A stretch of 64,000 nucleotides of DNA from 79-D21 sp022839995 (lineage in GTDB: Bacteria; Synergistota; Synergistia; Synergistales; 79-D21). The DNA is taken from the NCBI GenBank assembly GCA_022839995.1, contig JALHIN010000010.1, positions 1 to 64,000 of the forward strand. Direction: 5' to 3'. Below the pieces are notes generated by a model. That model saw only the letters and a list, made by a program, of their open reading frames with translations, was not told where the DNA came from and made no database searches. Of this stretch, positions 36,301 to 44,369 are shown piece by piece. Each line of letters opens with the position of its first letter. Position 1 is the first letter of the stretch. The position numbers and the translations under genes are program-made.

Positions 36301-36716
36301 TTCTTGTGCAGTGCTTCGAGGGATTCTTCGTATTTCCCCTGGGCTGCCAGGTTGATGTATCCCTGGACGTCTCCATGTGCAGGGCAGGCTAGGGTGCAGG
36401 GGGGGCGGCAATCTCCGACGTGGTCCGAAAACAGAAGCTCCAGGGCCAGTTTCCGTGCCTTCCTGACCCTTTCCGTATTCGTCTGGATGATCATCCCCGG
36501 GGCGATGGTCGAAGCGCAGGCCCGAACCAGGGCTTTCGCCCCCTTGACGTCCACTAGGCAGACCGAACATCCTCCATGTACGGAAAGGTGGGGGTCGTAG
36601 CAGAGAGTCGGGATTTCGACCCCGCATTCCCCGCAAAGGTCCAGGATCTTCTGGCCGCCGTAACCGTAAACTTCCTTGCCGTCAAGGATGACCTTCACAT
36701 TCCGATCCATGGTCAT
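33327..36716 (-). CDS. Fused NuoG/GltD-type iron-sulfur flavoprotein with molybdopterin-fold domain
   Basis: A 1129-residue multidomain redox protein. In order: a NuoG-like [2Fe-2S] domain (about 1-95, CYDPHLSVHGGCSVC); a GltD/NfnB-type 4Fe-4S domain (CRPPCTLACPAHGD, CPAPCEEKC); an FAD site (VAIVGGGPAGVSAAYFL); an NAD(P)H site (VAVVGGGNTAMDACRCA); more cysteine motifs (CMECGCQDLHEC); a two-cluster ferredoxin domain (CILCGRCVRTC, CTSCGLCVQMCP); and a C-terminal molybdopterin-oxidoreductase fold starting CSECPVGCD, without an obvious Cys/Sec metal ligand. It is the third gene of an operon with NuoE- and NuoF-like subunits. An electron-transfer hub between NAD(P)H and ferredoxin is likely; the exact reaction is unknown. 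ATG 36710 is an alternative start. Confidence 0.85.
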   Translation of the reverse strand: MTMDRNVKVILDGKEVYGYGGQKILDLCGECGVEIPTLCYDPHLSVHGGCSVCLVDVKGAKALVRACASTIAPGMIIQTNTERVRKARKLALELLFSDHVGDCRPPCTLACPAHGDVQGYINLAAQGKYEESLEALHKNITLPASIGRVCPAPCEEKCRRNFVDEQPVSIREIKRFVGDWCLKNDALSRIPEIVENHRRVAIVGGGPAGVSAAYFLRKMGYGVTLFDKESDLGGMMRYGIPDYRLPREILTREIQWITDHGIEVRTETALGRDISLDQLRDEYDAVLLAMGCWKSSPMRVPGEDLPGVFGGIDFLYKVNNSLPTGIGSRVAVVGGGNTAMDACRCAKRLGAEQVMVVYRRTREEMPAQDIEIHEAMEEGVEFHFLMAPKAVIGNGRVEALECERMVLGEPDASGRRKPLPTGEIVRIEVDTVIAAIGQQIRFDGIPKALHDGKQMIVDENYATPLPGVFVCGDQQTGPDIAVRAIGNGHYAAMSIHSYITTGKPKKPFEYDVVRTDLGPADFTHIEKQPQEEVAHVDPQLRVQMGFKEYSSGLTEEQTLRDAKRCMECGCQDLHECRLRRYGQDYEVQPERVAGEHIPRVVEANAFYDRNMDKCILCGRCVRTCDEIAGFHAIDFTKRGFEGLIDTEFWKPIDESECTSCGLCVQMCPVGALTEKKAPRWPHSEKPVLVPTACSECPVGCDIVLNLDKGSSRLVRVTTDLDNAASPTMGNSCRLARALPLSTTENRLGSPMLRVNGRLFETDWDQALEHLSSKLKAAVESQGVESVLLLAGGNLSNEEATALGKLSADGLGGAPIHFAGLDCGAAAWNTLKTKWGTEWKPEDYGDLNASDALLLLDADTDNRQPVLTSFIRKAMRQRHAQVVAIGRIPKKLERGEALILSPIAGTEEHLVRGLLAASLNQKGAALPEALTDYTAAKVEALTGIPAETIEKAARVLTNAKSLSTLWGGVFAADPRLASETTALLDQLKQRKGLILHEAANAVGLISLGFSSAGVSQIQQSVRSGKVKALVLAGTSPEAFGLTAADLRTLDLFASFTTKPTELEAEEAEVLLPVAAWTEREGSFNGLTGQLHVQPLGAKPYGNSRSLVRILSHLSRKMGANLPAVESALRS

Positions 36717-36725
36717 CGTTCCTCC

Positions 36726-38480
36726 TTATTCCACGCTGATGGCGCCGACCGGGCAGACTTTGATGCATTGCCCGCAGCGGACGCAGGTCTCGTCATCGAT
36801 GAGGTGCGGTTTTTTCACTTCGCCCGTAATGGCACCGACCGGGCAGGCCCGGGCGCATTTCGTGCATCCGATGCACTTCTCCGGGTTGACCGTGTAGTGG
36901 ATCAGGGCCGAACATACTTTCGCCGGGCACTTCTTGTCCTGGATGTGTGCGAGGTATTCGTGCTCGAAATATTTCAGTGTGGTCAGCACGGGGTTGGGTG
37001 CGGTCTGGCCCAATCCGCAAAGCGACCCGTCCCGGATTTGGGGAGCAAGTTCCTTCAAAGTTTCGAGGTCTTCCATTTTTCCCTTGCCCTCGCAGATCCT
37101 CGTCAGGATTTCGAGCATCCGTTTCGTCCCGATCCGGCAGAATGGGCATTTGCCGCAGGATTCCTTCTGGGTGAAGGAAAGGAAGAAGCGAGCCACGTCG
37201 ACCATGCAGGTCCCTTCGTCCATGACGACCATGCCGCCGGAGCCCATGATCGCCCCGGTTGCCGTAATCGATTCGTAGTCGACCGGCGTGTCGATCAAGG
37301 AAGCAGGGATGCACCCGCCGGACGGGCCGCCCATCTGAACGGCCTTGAAAGCCTTCCCGCCCTGGATTCCACCTCCGATATCGTAGATGACCTCCCTGAG
37401 GGACATCCCCATCGGAACTTCGACCAGTCCCCCCTTACGGATCTTTCCGGCAAGGGCAAAAACCTTTGTTCCCTTGCTCTTCTCGGTTCCGTACCGGGAA
37501 AAGGCTTCATGCCCGTTGGCCAGGATCCAGGGGATGTTGGCCAGCGTTTCGACATTGTTGATGTTCGTCGGTTTGCCGAAAACTCCCTTGTGGGCGGGGA
37601 ACGGAGGCCTTGGCCGGGGCATCCCTCGTTTGCCTTCGATCGAGGCAATCAGCGCGGTTTCCTCCCCGCACACGAACGCTCCCGCCCCTTCCTTGATGTA
37701 GATGTCGAAGGAGAAACTGCTTCCGAGGATGTCCTTCCCCAGGTAGCCTTTCTGGCGCGCCTGTTCGAGAGCCTTGTTCAGGTGCTTGATTGCCAGCGGG
37801 TATTCCGCGCGGCAGTAGATGATGCCCTGGGACGCGCCGATCGCGTATCCGCAGATGGCCATTCCCTCGATCACGCTGTGGGGATCGCCCTCGAGCACCG
37901 AGCGGTCCATGAATGCCCCGGGATCCCCTTCGTCCGCGTTGCAGACCACGTACTTGGAATCTCCCTTGGCATCATGGGCGAAACGCCACTTCATCCCAGT
38001 CGGGAAACCAGCGCCACCGCGGCCGCGTAGGCCGCTCTTGAGGACTTCATCGATGACCTGGTCCTGCGACATTTCGAAGAGGGCCTTCCTCAACGAGGCG
38101 TACCCGCCGCGTTCTTCGTATTCTTCGATTTTCTGCGGATCGATCAGTCCGCAGTTCCGGAGGACGATACGAACCTGCTTTTCCATCATCCGGTTTTCAG
38201 GAGCTTCCTCTACGGTCTTGCTCAGGATGGGAGAAACCGTGGAAGAACCATCCAGGAGTGCGGCGACGGTACTCGGGGTGACTTCGCCGTAGAGCTCGCT
38301 CTTGCCGTCCCGCTCAATTTCGACCAGCGGTTCATGGAAGCAGAGGCCGATGCACCCGACCTTCTTGAGCTCCACATCCGTGCGGTCCTTGAGCAGGGAT
38401 TCCAGTTTTTCATAAACCGGTCCGGCACCCGCTGCGATTCCGCAGCTTGACATGCCGACCTTGACGATCACCTTTGCCAA
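36726..38480 (-). CDS. NuoF/HndC-like NAD(H)-binding flavoprotein subunit
   Basis: A 584-residue subunit of the HndC/HydB type. It has an N-terminal thioredoxin-like [2Fe-2S] domain (GMSSCGIAAGA, VGCIGLC), the NuoF core with FMN/NADH motifs (GLRGRGGAGFPTGMKW, NADEGDPGAFMDR, GAGAFVCGEETALI), the 4Fe-4S site ESCGKCPFCRIGT, and a C-terminal two-cluster ferredoxin domain (CIGCTKCARACP, CVRCGQCIKVCP). TTG 38480 was chosen because GGAGGTG lies 6 bases upstream and the product starts AKVIVKVGMSSCG. It receives or donates electrons at NAD(H). A flavin-bifurcating role is known for some relatives; here it is inference. Confidence 0.92.
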   Translation of the reverse strand: MAKVIVKVGMSSCGIAAGAGPVYEKLESLLKDRTDVELKKVGCIGLCFHEPLVEIERDGKSELYGEVTPSTVAALLDGSSTVSPILSKTVEEAPENRMMEKQVRIVLRNCGLIDPQKIEEYEERGGYASLRKALFEMSQDQVIDEVLKSGLRGRGGAGFPTGMKWRFAHDAKGDSKYVVCNADEGDPGAFMDRSVLEGDPHSVIEGMAICGYAIGASQGIIYCRAEYPLAIKHLNKALEQARQKGYLGKDILGSSFSFDIYIKEGAGAFVCGEETALIASIEGKRGMPRPRPPFPAHKGVFGKPTNINNVETLANIPWILANGHEAFSRYGTEKSKGTKVFALAGKIRKGGLVEVPMGMSLREVIYDIGGGIQGGKAFKAVQMGGPSGGCIPASLIDTPVDYESITATGAIMGSGGMVVMDEGTCMVDVARFFLSFTQKESCGKCPFCRIGTKRMLEILTRICEGKGKMEDLETLKELAPQIRDGSLCGLGQTAPNPVLTTLKYFEHEYLAHIQDKKCPAKVCSALIHYTVNPEKCIGCTKCARACPVGAITGEVKKPHLIDDETCVRCGQCIKVCPVGAISVE

Positions 38481-38500
38481 TCCGGACACCTCCATTCAGT

Positions 38501-38989
38501 TCAGTCGGCTTTACGGTAGGATTCGAGGATCTCGACGGCCTTTTCCGGGGTCAGGCGGCCATGGACCTCGTCATCGACCATCATGACGGGTGCCAGACTG
38601 CAGCAGCCCAGGCATGCGACAAATTGCAGGGTAAAAAGCCCGTCCCCGGTCGTTTCGCCTTCTTTGACATTGAGGTGCCGCTGGAGCATTTCGCCAACGC
38701 GAAGAGATCCCTGGACATGGCATGCCGTTCCCCTGCAAAGGCGAATGACATGTTTCCCCTGCGGCTGGAGCCGGAACATCGCATAAAAGGTCGCGACACC
38801 AAACATCTCCGCAGCGGGAATGTCCAATTCCCTCGATAGGAAGTCCAGCGCTTCCGGCGAGAGATACCCCAGTTTTTCCTGAACGGCTGCCAAAAGCGGG
38901 ATGGTGATGCCCTTTCCACCCTTGAAACGCTCGATAATCGGCTTCAAGGCCTCCTCGAGCTCGGGCTTGCCCGTTACCAACGTAGGCAT
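38501..38989 (-). CDS. NuoE/HndA-like [2Fe-2S] subunit
   Basis: A 162-residue thioredoxin-like ferredoxin subunit matching NuoE/HndA. The four cluster cysteines are in CRGTAC and CLGCC, and a GDGLFTLQFVACLGCC segment is typical. ATG 38989 follows AAGGAGGG by 7 bases. It is the first gene of the operon and ends 20 bases before the NuoF-like subunit start. Confidence 0.93.
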   Translation of the reverse strand: MPTLVTGKPELEEALKPIIERFKGGKGITIPLLAAVQEKLGYLSPEALDFLSRELDIPAAEMFGVATFYAMFRLQPQGKHVIRLCRGTACHVQGSLRVGEMLQRHLNVKEGETTGDGLFTLQFVACLGCCSLAPVMMVDDEVHGRLTPEKAVEILESYRKAD

Positions 38990-39072
38990 TTCTTTCCCTC
39001 CTTGCCGACTCCACACAAATTTGGGGAGGAGCTTTCGGGCTCCCTCCCCTTTTCCTGACTCCTTGCCCTGAC

Positions 39073-39101
39073 ATTATACCCTGTTGGTTGTTCTTTTCGA
39101 A
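39073..39101 (-). promoter_or_regulatory. Candidate promoter and operator-like palindrome for the redox operon
   Basis: On the minus strand a perfect -10 TATAAT occupies 39078-39073, with a weak TTCGAA as -35 at 39101-39096. An 8-bp perfect inverted repeat (39090-39097 with 39102-39109, 4-base centre) covers the -35, suggesting a repressor or redox-regulator site. It does not match the Rex consensus that I know. Confidence 0.5.
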
Positions 39102-39176
39102 AAAAGAACCGATGTGAAAAAAAGAATAAAGGGAACGTACATGAGAGTCGAGCATTTAATGCTAAACTTTTGAAGA

Positions 39177-39204
39177 TTGACATTCATTTACACTATGATA
39201 ATAT
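39177..39204 (+). promoter_or_regulatory. Strong promoter for glutaredoxin
   Basis: A perfect -35 TTGACA (39177-39182) and TAATAT (39199-39204), 16 bases apart, with TG one base before the -10. The gap 39017-39260 holds this promoter and the divergent one of the redox operon; nothing else was seen in it. Confidence 0.7.
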
Positions 39205-39260
39205 CCCCATAGTGGTATATATGCCAGGTGGCAGACTTTGATCACGGGAGGAGATACTGC

Positions 39261-39509
39261 ATGAACGTTAAAGTCTACTCGACACCGACATGTCCGTGGT
39301 GCACGAAAGTAAAGGATTTCCTGAAGCAGCTAAACGTGGACTATGAAGAGGTCGACGTCAGCTCGAACCGGGAAGCCGCTATGGAAATGGTCAAGAAGAC
39401 GCGGCAGATGGGTGTTCCTGTAACCCAGATCAACGGGCGGTTCATCGTGGGCTTCAATGCTTCCGAGATCGAAAGCGCCTTGAAGGAAGCCGGGATTCTC
39501 AAAGGGTAA
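39261..39509 (+). CDS. Glutaredoxin-like protein
   Basis: An 82-residue glutaredoxin-fold protein with the active site CPWC (Cys10 and Cys13) and the TVP-like cis-proline segment GVPVTQING. The family of NrdH/glutaredoxin-like thiol carriers supplies electrons to reductases. ATG 39261 follows GGGAGGAG by 8 bases. It has a strong promoter and is followed by a 13-bp hairpin before pgi. Confidence 0.93.
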   Translation: MNVKVYSTPTCPWCTKVKDFLKQLNVDYEEVDVSSNREAAMEMVKKTRQMGVPVTQINGRFIVGFNASEIESALKEAGILKG

Positions 39510-39530
39510 CGAGAGCGAATCGAAGAGGGA

Positions 39531-39561
39531 CAGAAGGGGCTGGCTTGTCCAGCCCCTTCTG
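39531..39561 (+). terminator. Hairpin between glutaredoxin and pgi
   Basis: A perfect 13-bp stem (39531-39543 with 39549-39561) and 5-base loop lies between the two genes. The tail GAATTGTGACTT is not a T-run, so termination may be partial. Confidence 0.5.
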
Positions 39562-39586
39562 AATTGTGACTTCAGGAGGTTTGCCG

Positions 39587-40975
39587 ATGACGGAGAAACT
39601 TCTGACGATCGGTGTAGGTGGGGCGATCGGTGTAGGATCGAAAATGGGACGCGTGGAAGAGAAAGAGATGGAACTTCTGGAGGCTTCCTTGAGGAAAGCC
39701 GAGGCTCAGCTAAGAATTGCTTCGGGCAGCGGCCTGGGCGGCGCAGGATGGATCCGGCTACCCTATTCGGACCTCGAGCCTGTCCGCTGCGTTGCCGAAA
39801 AAATCGCAGTCTTTGATTCGATTGTACAGGTAGGAATCGGGGGATCCGCCCTCGGAAACCTCATGCTGAACAATGCGTTTCAGCACCCGCATCATAACGA
39901 ACTGAGCAGGAAAGAGAGAAAGGCCCCGCGTTTTTACATGGCCGACAACCCTGATCCACAAAGCCTGGCAGGAATCTGGGACTGCATTGACCCAGCAAGA
40001 ACGGCTTTCATCGTTGCAAGCAAATCCGGCTCGACTGCCGAGACGATGGCGGTCTTCCTTTGGTTTTTCGAAGCTCTAAGGGAAGCGCTGGGGGAAGAAA
40101 AGGCTTTTGGCCATTTCGTCTTCGTTACGGATCCGGACCAAGGGCTCCTGAGAGGGCTTGCATCGAAGGGCGTACTGGGAATCCTGCCCGTTCCGAAAGA
40201 CGTGGGGGGACGTTTTTCAGTTCTTTCTCCTGTCGGCCTTCTGTCTTCAATGGCCATGGGCCTTCCGGTGAACGAGGTGCTGGAGGGAGCCCGGAGCCTG
40301 GATGGAATTTTGAAGAGGGGGAAAGGGATCTGGGAAAATCCTGCCTGGATCCTTGCAGCACTGCATACGCTGCATTTTCGAAAGGGGAGGCCCATGGCCG
40401 TCCTGATGCCGTATGCGGATGCGCTGGAGCGGTTTGCGGAATGGCATGCCCAGCTTTGGGGCGAAAGCCTCGGGAAACAAGGGGAAGGCAGTACGCCCGT
40501 CAGGGCGCTTGGTGCGATCGACCAGCATTCCCAGGTGCAATTGTACGTCGAGGGTCCGGATGACAAGCTCTTCACCTTCCTGAACGTTGAAAAGAGAGGC
40601 CCCGATTGGTACATACCGGAGTCCCCCCTCATGGAACTTTCCGGGGCAAATTACCTAGGCAAACATTCTTTCGACGAACTCCTTTCTGCAGAAGCCCGAT
40701 CAACGGCTGCAGCGCTGAAAAAAGCGGGAAAGCCAGTCATCTGGATGGAAATTCCCAGAATCGACGGGCTGCGCGTCGGAACTCTCATCTTCCTGTATGA
40801 GTGGGTTACGGCCTTGTCGGGTCTTTTGATGGAGATTAATCCCTTTGACCAGCCTGGCGTCGAGCAGGGGAAGCGGTATACTTATGGGCTGATGGGGAGG
40901 GCTGGATATGAATCCGATGCGGCCGAGGTTTCGAAGGAATTTAAGGAGATCGTTTCAAAAGCCCTCACGGTTTAA
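39587..40975 (+). CDS. pgi: Glucose-6-phosphate isomerase
   Basis: A 462-residue bacterial-type phosphoglucose isomerase interconverting glucose-6-phosphate and fructose-6-phosphate. The motifs VQVGIGGSALGN, VASKSGSTAETM and the conserved QHSQVQLYVEGP and NPFDQPGVEQGK regions are visible, with SIS-domain sugar-phosphate binding. ATG 39587 follows CAGGAGG by 7 bases. panC begins about 15 bases after its stop. Confidence 0.95.
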   Translation: MTEKLLTIGVGGAIGVGSKMGRVEEKEMELLEASLRKAEAQLRIASGSGLGGAGWIRLPYSDLEPVRCVAEKIAVFDSIVQVGIGGSALGNLMLNNAFQHPHHNELSRKERKAPRFYMADNPDPQSLAGIWDCIDPARTAFIVASKSGSTAETMAVFLWFFEALREALGEEKAFGHFVFVTDPDQGLLRGLASKGVLGILPVPKDVGGRFSVLSPVGLLSSMAMGLPVNEVLEGARSLDGILKRGKGIWENPAWILAALHTLHFRKGRPMAVLMPYADALERFAEWHAQLWGESLGKQGEGSTPVRALGAIDQHSQVQLYVEGPDDKLFTFLNVEKRGPDWYIPESPLMELSGANYLGKHSFDELLSAEARSTAAALKKAGKPVIWMEIPRIDGLRVGTLIFLYEWVTALSGLLMEINPFDQPGVEQGKRYTYGLMGRAGYESDAAEVSKEFKEIVSKALTV

Positions 40976-40989
40976 AAGGGGGAATCCTT

Positions 40990-41847
40990 TTGCTTCGAAT
41001 TGACGGGAATGTCGAAAAACTGAGAAGAGCGGTGCGGGGCCTCAGGCAGGAAGGCGGGACGGTCGGTTTCGTCCCGACGATGGGGTACCTCCACGAGGGA
41101 CATCTTTCTCTTGTGAGAAAGTCGGTTTCCGAGAACCAAACTACGGTCGTATCGATCTTCGTCAATCCGCTGCAGTTCGGACCAAACGAGGACTATGAAG
41201 CCTATCCCAGAGACCTGGAAAAGGATTGCATGCTGCTGGAAAAGGAAGGGGTGGACCTCGTTTACTGCCCGAAACCGGAGGACCTTTACCACCCGGACCA
41301 CTCGACGTACGTCGTGGAGGAAGGCGTGAGCCGGGATCTATGCGGTGCCAGCCGGCCCGGGCATTTTCGCGGAGTCTGCACCGTAGTGCTCAAACTCTTC
41401 CATCTCGTCGAGCCGGACAGGGCATACTTCGGAGAGAAGGATTACCAACAGCTCCAGGTCATTCGGCGAATGGTCCGCGACCTGAACGTCCCGGTGGAGA
41501 TCAGGGGGTGCCCTATCGTCAGGGAGCAGGACGGACTGGCCCTGAGCAGCCGAAACGTGTACCTTTCTCCTCCCGAAAGGGCTTCGGCCTTGGCTTTGAG
41601 TCGATCCTTGAAAAAGGCGAAAGCCCTGTACGATTCCGGGGAGAGGGACGCGGCGAGGATTGTAGGGTGCGTCAGGGAAGAGTTGAAGGGCGACCCGAGC
41701 CTGTATGTCGAGTACGTGGAAGTGAGGGACGCGTCTGAACTGTCGGCCTTGAAAACGATCGAGAGGCCGGCGGTCCTAGCGCTTGCGGTAAGGGTCGGGA
41801 AGACGCGCCTGATCGACAACGTAATCCTGGGAGAGGGTAATCCATGA
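40990..41847 (+). CDS. panC: Pantoate--beta-alanine ligase
   Basis: A 285-residue ATP-dependent ligase that joins pantoate and beta-alanine to form pantothenate. The HIGH-like VPTMGYLHEGHLSLVR and the KDYQQLQVIRRM and LALSSRNVYLSP motifs are typical. TTG 40990 follows AGGGGGA. Its stop overlaps the panB start (ATGA). No panD was seen, so beta-alanine comes from elsewhere. Confidence 0.96.
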   Translation: MLRIDGNVEKLRRAVRGLRQEGGTVGFVPTMGYLHEGHLSLVRKSVSENQTTVVSIFVNPLQFGPNEDYEAYPRDLEKDCMLLEKEGVDLVYCPKPEDLYHPDHSTYVVEEGVSRDLCGASRPGHFRGVCTVVLKLFHLVEPDRAYFGEKDYQQLQVIRRMVRDLNVPVEIRGCPIVREQDGLALSSRNVYLSPPERASALALSRSLKKAKALYDSGERDAARIVGCVREELKGDPSLYVEYVEVRDASELSALKTIERPAVLALAVRVGKTRLIDNVILGEGNP

Positions 41848-42677
41848 AAAACAGGCTTGGTTTAAGTCTCTTCCGGGAGATGAAATCGCGGAAGGAAAAA
41901 ATCACGATGCTCACTGCGTACAACGCCTGGCAGGCGCGACTGGCGGAAAAGGCAGGAGCAGAGATGCTGCTGGTGGGGGATTCCGTCGGGATGGTCGAGC
42001 ATGGATTTCCCGACACCCTCGAAGTGACGCTGGAAATGATGATCCATCATTGTGCCGCGGTTTCTCGCGGTTCTGAAAGAGCATTCCTGGTCGGCGATTT
42101 GCCTTTCCTCACCTATGAAGTGGATGAGCGGGAGGCCGTCAGAAACGCCGGGCGGCTGATCCGTGAAGGAAAAGTCCAGGCGGTCAAGCTTGAGGGAGGA
42201 GCGAACCGGTTCGAAACGATTCGGGCGATCGTCAGGGCAGGCATCCCCGTGATGGGGCACGTTGGGTTGACTCCGCAGACCTCGACCGCCCTGGGAGGGT
42301 ACAAGGTACAGGGAAAAGACCGGGAGAGTGCAAGGCGCGTTTTCGAAGACGCCCTGTCTGTCGAAAGGGCCGGGGCTTTTGCAGTCGTCCTGGAATGCGT
42401 TCCTTCACCTCTGGCGGAAAGGATCACTGAGAAACTGACGATCCCGACCATCGGCATCGGTGCAGGACCTGCCTGCGATGGGCAGGTCCTGGTGCTTCAC
42501 GATGTGCTGGACCTTTACGGGACGTTTCGCCCGAAGTTCGTGAAGGTTTACGCGGAAGGGGGGCGAGTCCTACTGGAAGGGCTTGAGAAGTATGTCATGG
42601 AAGTGAAGAAGGGGGAGTTCCCCGACCTGGAACACGGCTTCACGATGGATCCGGCCCTTCTAGAGGAAATTGAATGA
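41844..42677 (+). CDS. panB: 3-methyl-2-oxobutanoate hydroxymethyltransferase
   Basis: A 277-residue TIM-barrel enzyme making ketopantoate from alpha-ketoisovalerate and methylene-tetrahydrofolate. The MLTAYNAWQA, LLVGDSVGMVEHG, KLEGG and GHVGLTPQ motifs are present, with the C-terminal IGIGAGPACDGQVLVLHD. It overlaps panC and panE by four bases on either side. Confidence 0.96.
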   Translation: MKNRLGLSLFREMKSRKEKITMLTAYNAWQARLAEKAGAEMLLVGDSVGMVEHGFPDTLEVTLEMMIHHCAAVSRGSERAFLVGDLPFLTYEVDEREAVRNAGRLIREGKVQAVKLEGGANRFETIRAIVRAGIPVMGHVGLTPQTSTALGGYKVQGKDRESARRVFEDALSVERAGAFAVVLECVPSPLAERITEKLTIPTIGIGAGPACDGQVLVLHDVLDLYGTFRPKFVKVYAEGGRVLLEGLEKYVMEVKKGEFPDLEHGFTMDPALLEEIE

Positions 42678-43600
42678 AGGTCGTTGTCGTAGGCTGCGGG
42701 GCCTTGGGCAGCCTTTTGGCTTTCAAGATGATTAAAGCCGGCATTGCACTCACGGTGCTCCAGAGAGACGGAGTCCAATACGAGGCTTTGAAAGCCGGCG
42801 GGATCCTGTTTGTTGACAGAGAAGGGAAAAAAGAACGGGTTCCTTGTGAAGTGGTCAAGACGCTGGATGGCCTTGAAATGGCGGAATTGGCGATCGTCAC
42901 GGTGAAAGCCTACCAGACCGAAGCCGCGGCATGGGCCCTGCGGGGACACCTCGCGGAAGACGGGGTTGCCTTGACGCTACAGAACGGACTGGGAAACGCG
43001 GAAATCCTTGCAGGAACGTTCGGTGCCGAGAGGGTCGCAGCAGGAACCTGCACCTACGGGGTTCATCGAAGGGGTCCAGGCGAAATTGCCTGGGGCGGCG
43101 ACGGAATGGTCCGGCTCGGCCCCTGGAAAGCGGGCAGGGACCTTTCCCCCGTGGAAGCGTTATTGAAAAAGGCGGGGATCGACGTTCGCCTGGAAAGCGA
43201 TCCGAGGAGGGCCCTCTGGGAAAAAGTCATCCTCAACGCAGCGGTCAACCCTGTATCTGCCCTGACTCGGCTTAAAAATGGGATTCTGCTTGAATCCCCG
43301 GTTGCGCGGGCCCTGGTTTTCCAGCTGGTGGAAGAGGGAGTGCAGGCAGCCCGGTCAGCAGGAGAAACGGTCGAAACGGAGTCGATGCAGGGACTTGTAA
43401 GGTCCGTGCTCGAAAAGACCGCGGAGAATCGGACTTCGATGCTCCAGGATATCGAAAACGGACGAAAGACAGAGGCAGACGCGATTTTGGGAAAACTGGT
43501 GGAAATCGCCAGGGAAAAGGGGAAAGAACTGGTCAGGACGCAGACGGTTCACGCCTTGATCAAGGCAATTGAAAACGCATCGGAGAGAGTTCGAGAATGA
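42674..43600 (+). CDS. panE: 2-dehydropantoate 2-reductase
   Basis: A 308-residue NADPH-dependent reductase making pantoate from ketopantoate. It begins with the Rossmann motif VVVVGCGALGSLLAFK and has the catalytic-Lys region ALWEKVILNAAVNPVSALT. It overlaps panB (ATGA) and closes the panC-panB-panE set. The substrate is well supported by context. Confidence 0.93.
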   Translation: MKVVVVGCGALGSLLAFKMIKAGIALTVLQRDGVQYEALKAGGILFVDREGKKERVPCEVVKTLDGLEMAELAIVTVKAYQTEAAAWALRGHLAEDGVALTLQNGLGNAEILAGTFGAERVAAGTCTYGVHRRGPGEIAWGGDGMVRLGPWKAGRDLSPVEALLKKAGIDVRLESDPRRALWEKVILNAAVNPVSALTRLKNGILLESPVARALVFQLVEEGVQAARSAGETVETESMQGLVRSVLEKTAENRTSMLQDIENGRKTEADAILGKLVEIAREKGKELVRTQTVHALIKAIENASERVRE

Positions 43601-43616
43601 GGGGAGGAATGAGAGT

Positions 43617-44369
43617 TTGCTGGAACCCCGGATGCTTTTTGTGAAAGACGTTGAAGTCGAGAGAGAGGGGAACCGGATCCTTCGAGGGATATCCATGCAG
43701 GTGCATCCTGGGGAAATCTGCGGAGTCCTCGGAAGAAACGGGGCGGGTAAATCGAGCCTCGCCTATGCCATCATGGGGCTTCCCCAGTATGCGCCGAAAA
43801 AGGGCAGGATTTGGTTTGACGGGGAGGACATCACGGAATGGGGAGTGACGCAACGGGCCCGTGCAGGGATCACCCTGGCTTGGCAGCACCCGGCGCGTTA
43901 CGAAGGGATCCCGGTTCGCGACTACCTGAAGCTTTCCAACCCGTCGGCCCGTGAAGAAGACCTCGCAGAAGCCCTGAACCTTGTCCAGATGGAACCGTTC
44001 TACCTGGACAGGATGGTCGACAAGGGACTTTCGGGAGGAGAGAGAAAACGCATCGAACTCTCCTCGATCTACCTGATGAAACCTCGACTTGCGATCCTTG
44101 ACGAGCCGGATTCCGGGGTCGACCTTCTTGCGCTCGGTGAAGTCATGGGGCTTTTCAAGGTGCTCGCCTCCGGAGGGAGCAGCGTGCTGATCATCACTCA
44201 CCGGGAGGATGTCGCGGCGGCCTGTGACCGATCCTACCTGATGTGTGCGGGAAAAATGATCCTGGAGGGAAGCGCAGAGGCCGTGAAGAGATACTTCCTT
44301 TCTCAATGCGAACCTTGCGTCGAGCAAAAGCCGGAGAATACGGGAGAGGCGGCTTCCAACCATGCATAG
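43617..44369 (+). CDS. sufC: Fe-S assembly ABC ATPase SufC
   Basis: A 250-residue ABC-family ATPase of the SUF (or SMS) iron-sulfur cluster assembly system. Walker A is GRNGAGKSS, the signature is LSGGERKRIE, Walker B is LAILDEPDSG, and the H-loop ITHRED is present. The LDEPDSGVD form is a SufC hallmark. TTG 43617 was chosen since GGGGAGG is 9 bases upstream; ATG 43632 is also possible. The gene is 16 bases after panE and overlaps the SufB/D-like gene by eight bases. Confidence 0.93.
   Translation: MLEPRMLFVKDVEVEREGNRILRGISMQVHPGEICGVLGRNGAGKSSLAYAIMGLPQYAPKKGRIWFDGEDITEWGVTQRARAGITLAWQHPARYEGIPVRDYLKLSNPSAREEDLAEALNLVQMEPFYLDRMVDKGLSGGERKRIELSSIYLMKPRLAILDEPDSGVDLLALGEVMGLFKVLASGGSSVLIITHREDVAAACDRSYLMCAGKMILEGSAEAVKRYFLSQCEPCVEQKPENTGEAASNHA

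Noticed and set aside
34410..38292. Long plus-strand reading frames opposite the redox operon
   Set aside because: They mirror the codon pattern of the minus-strand NuoF-like and fusion genes and have arginine/proline-rich nonsense composition.
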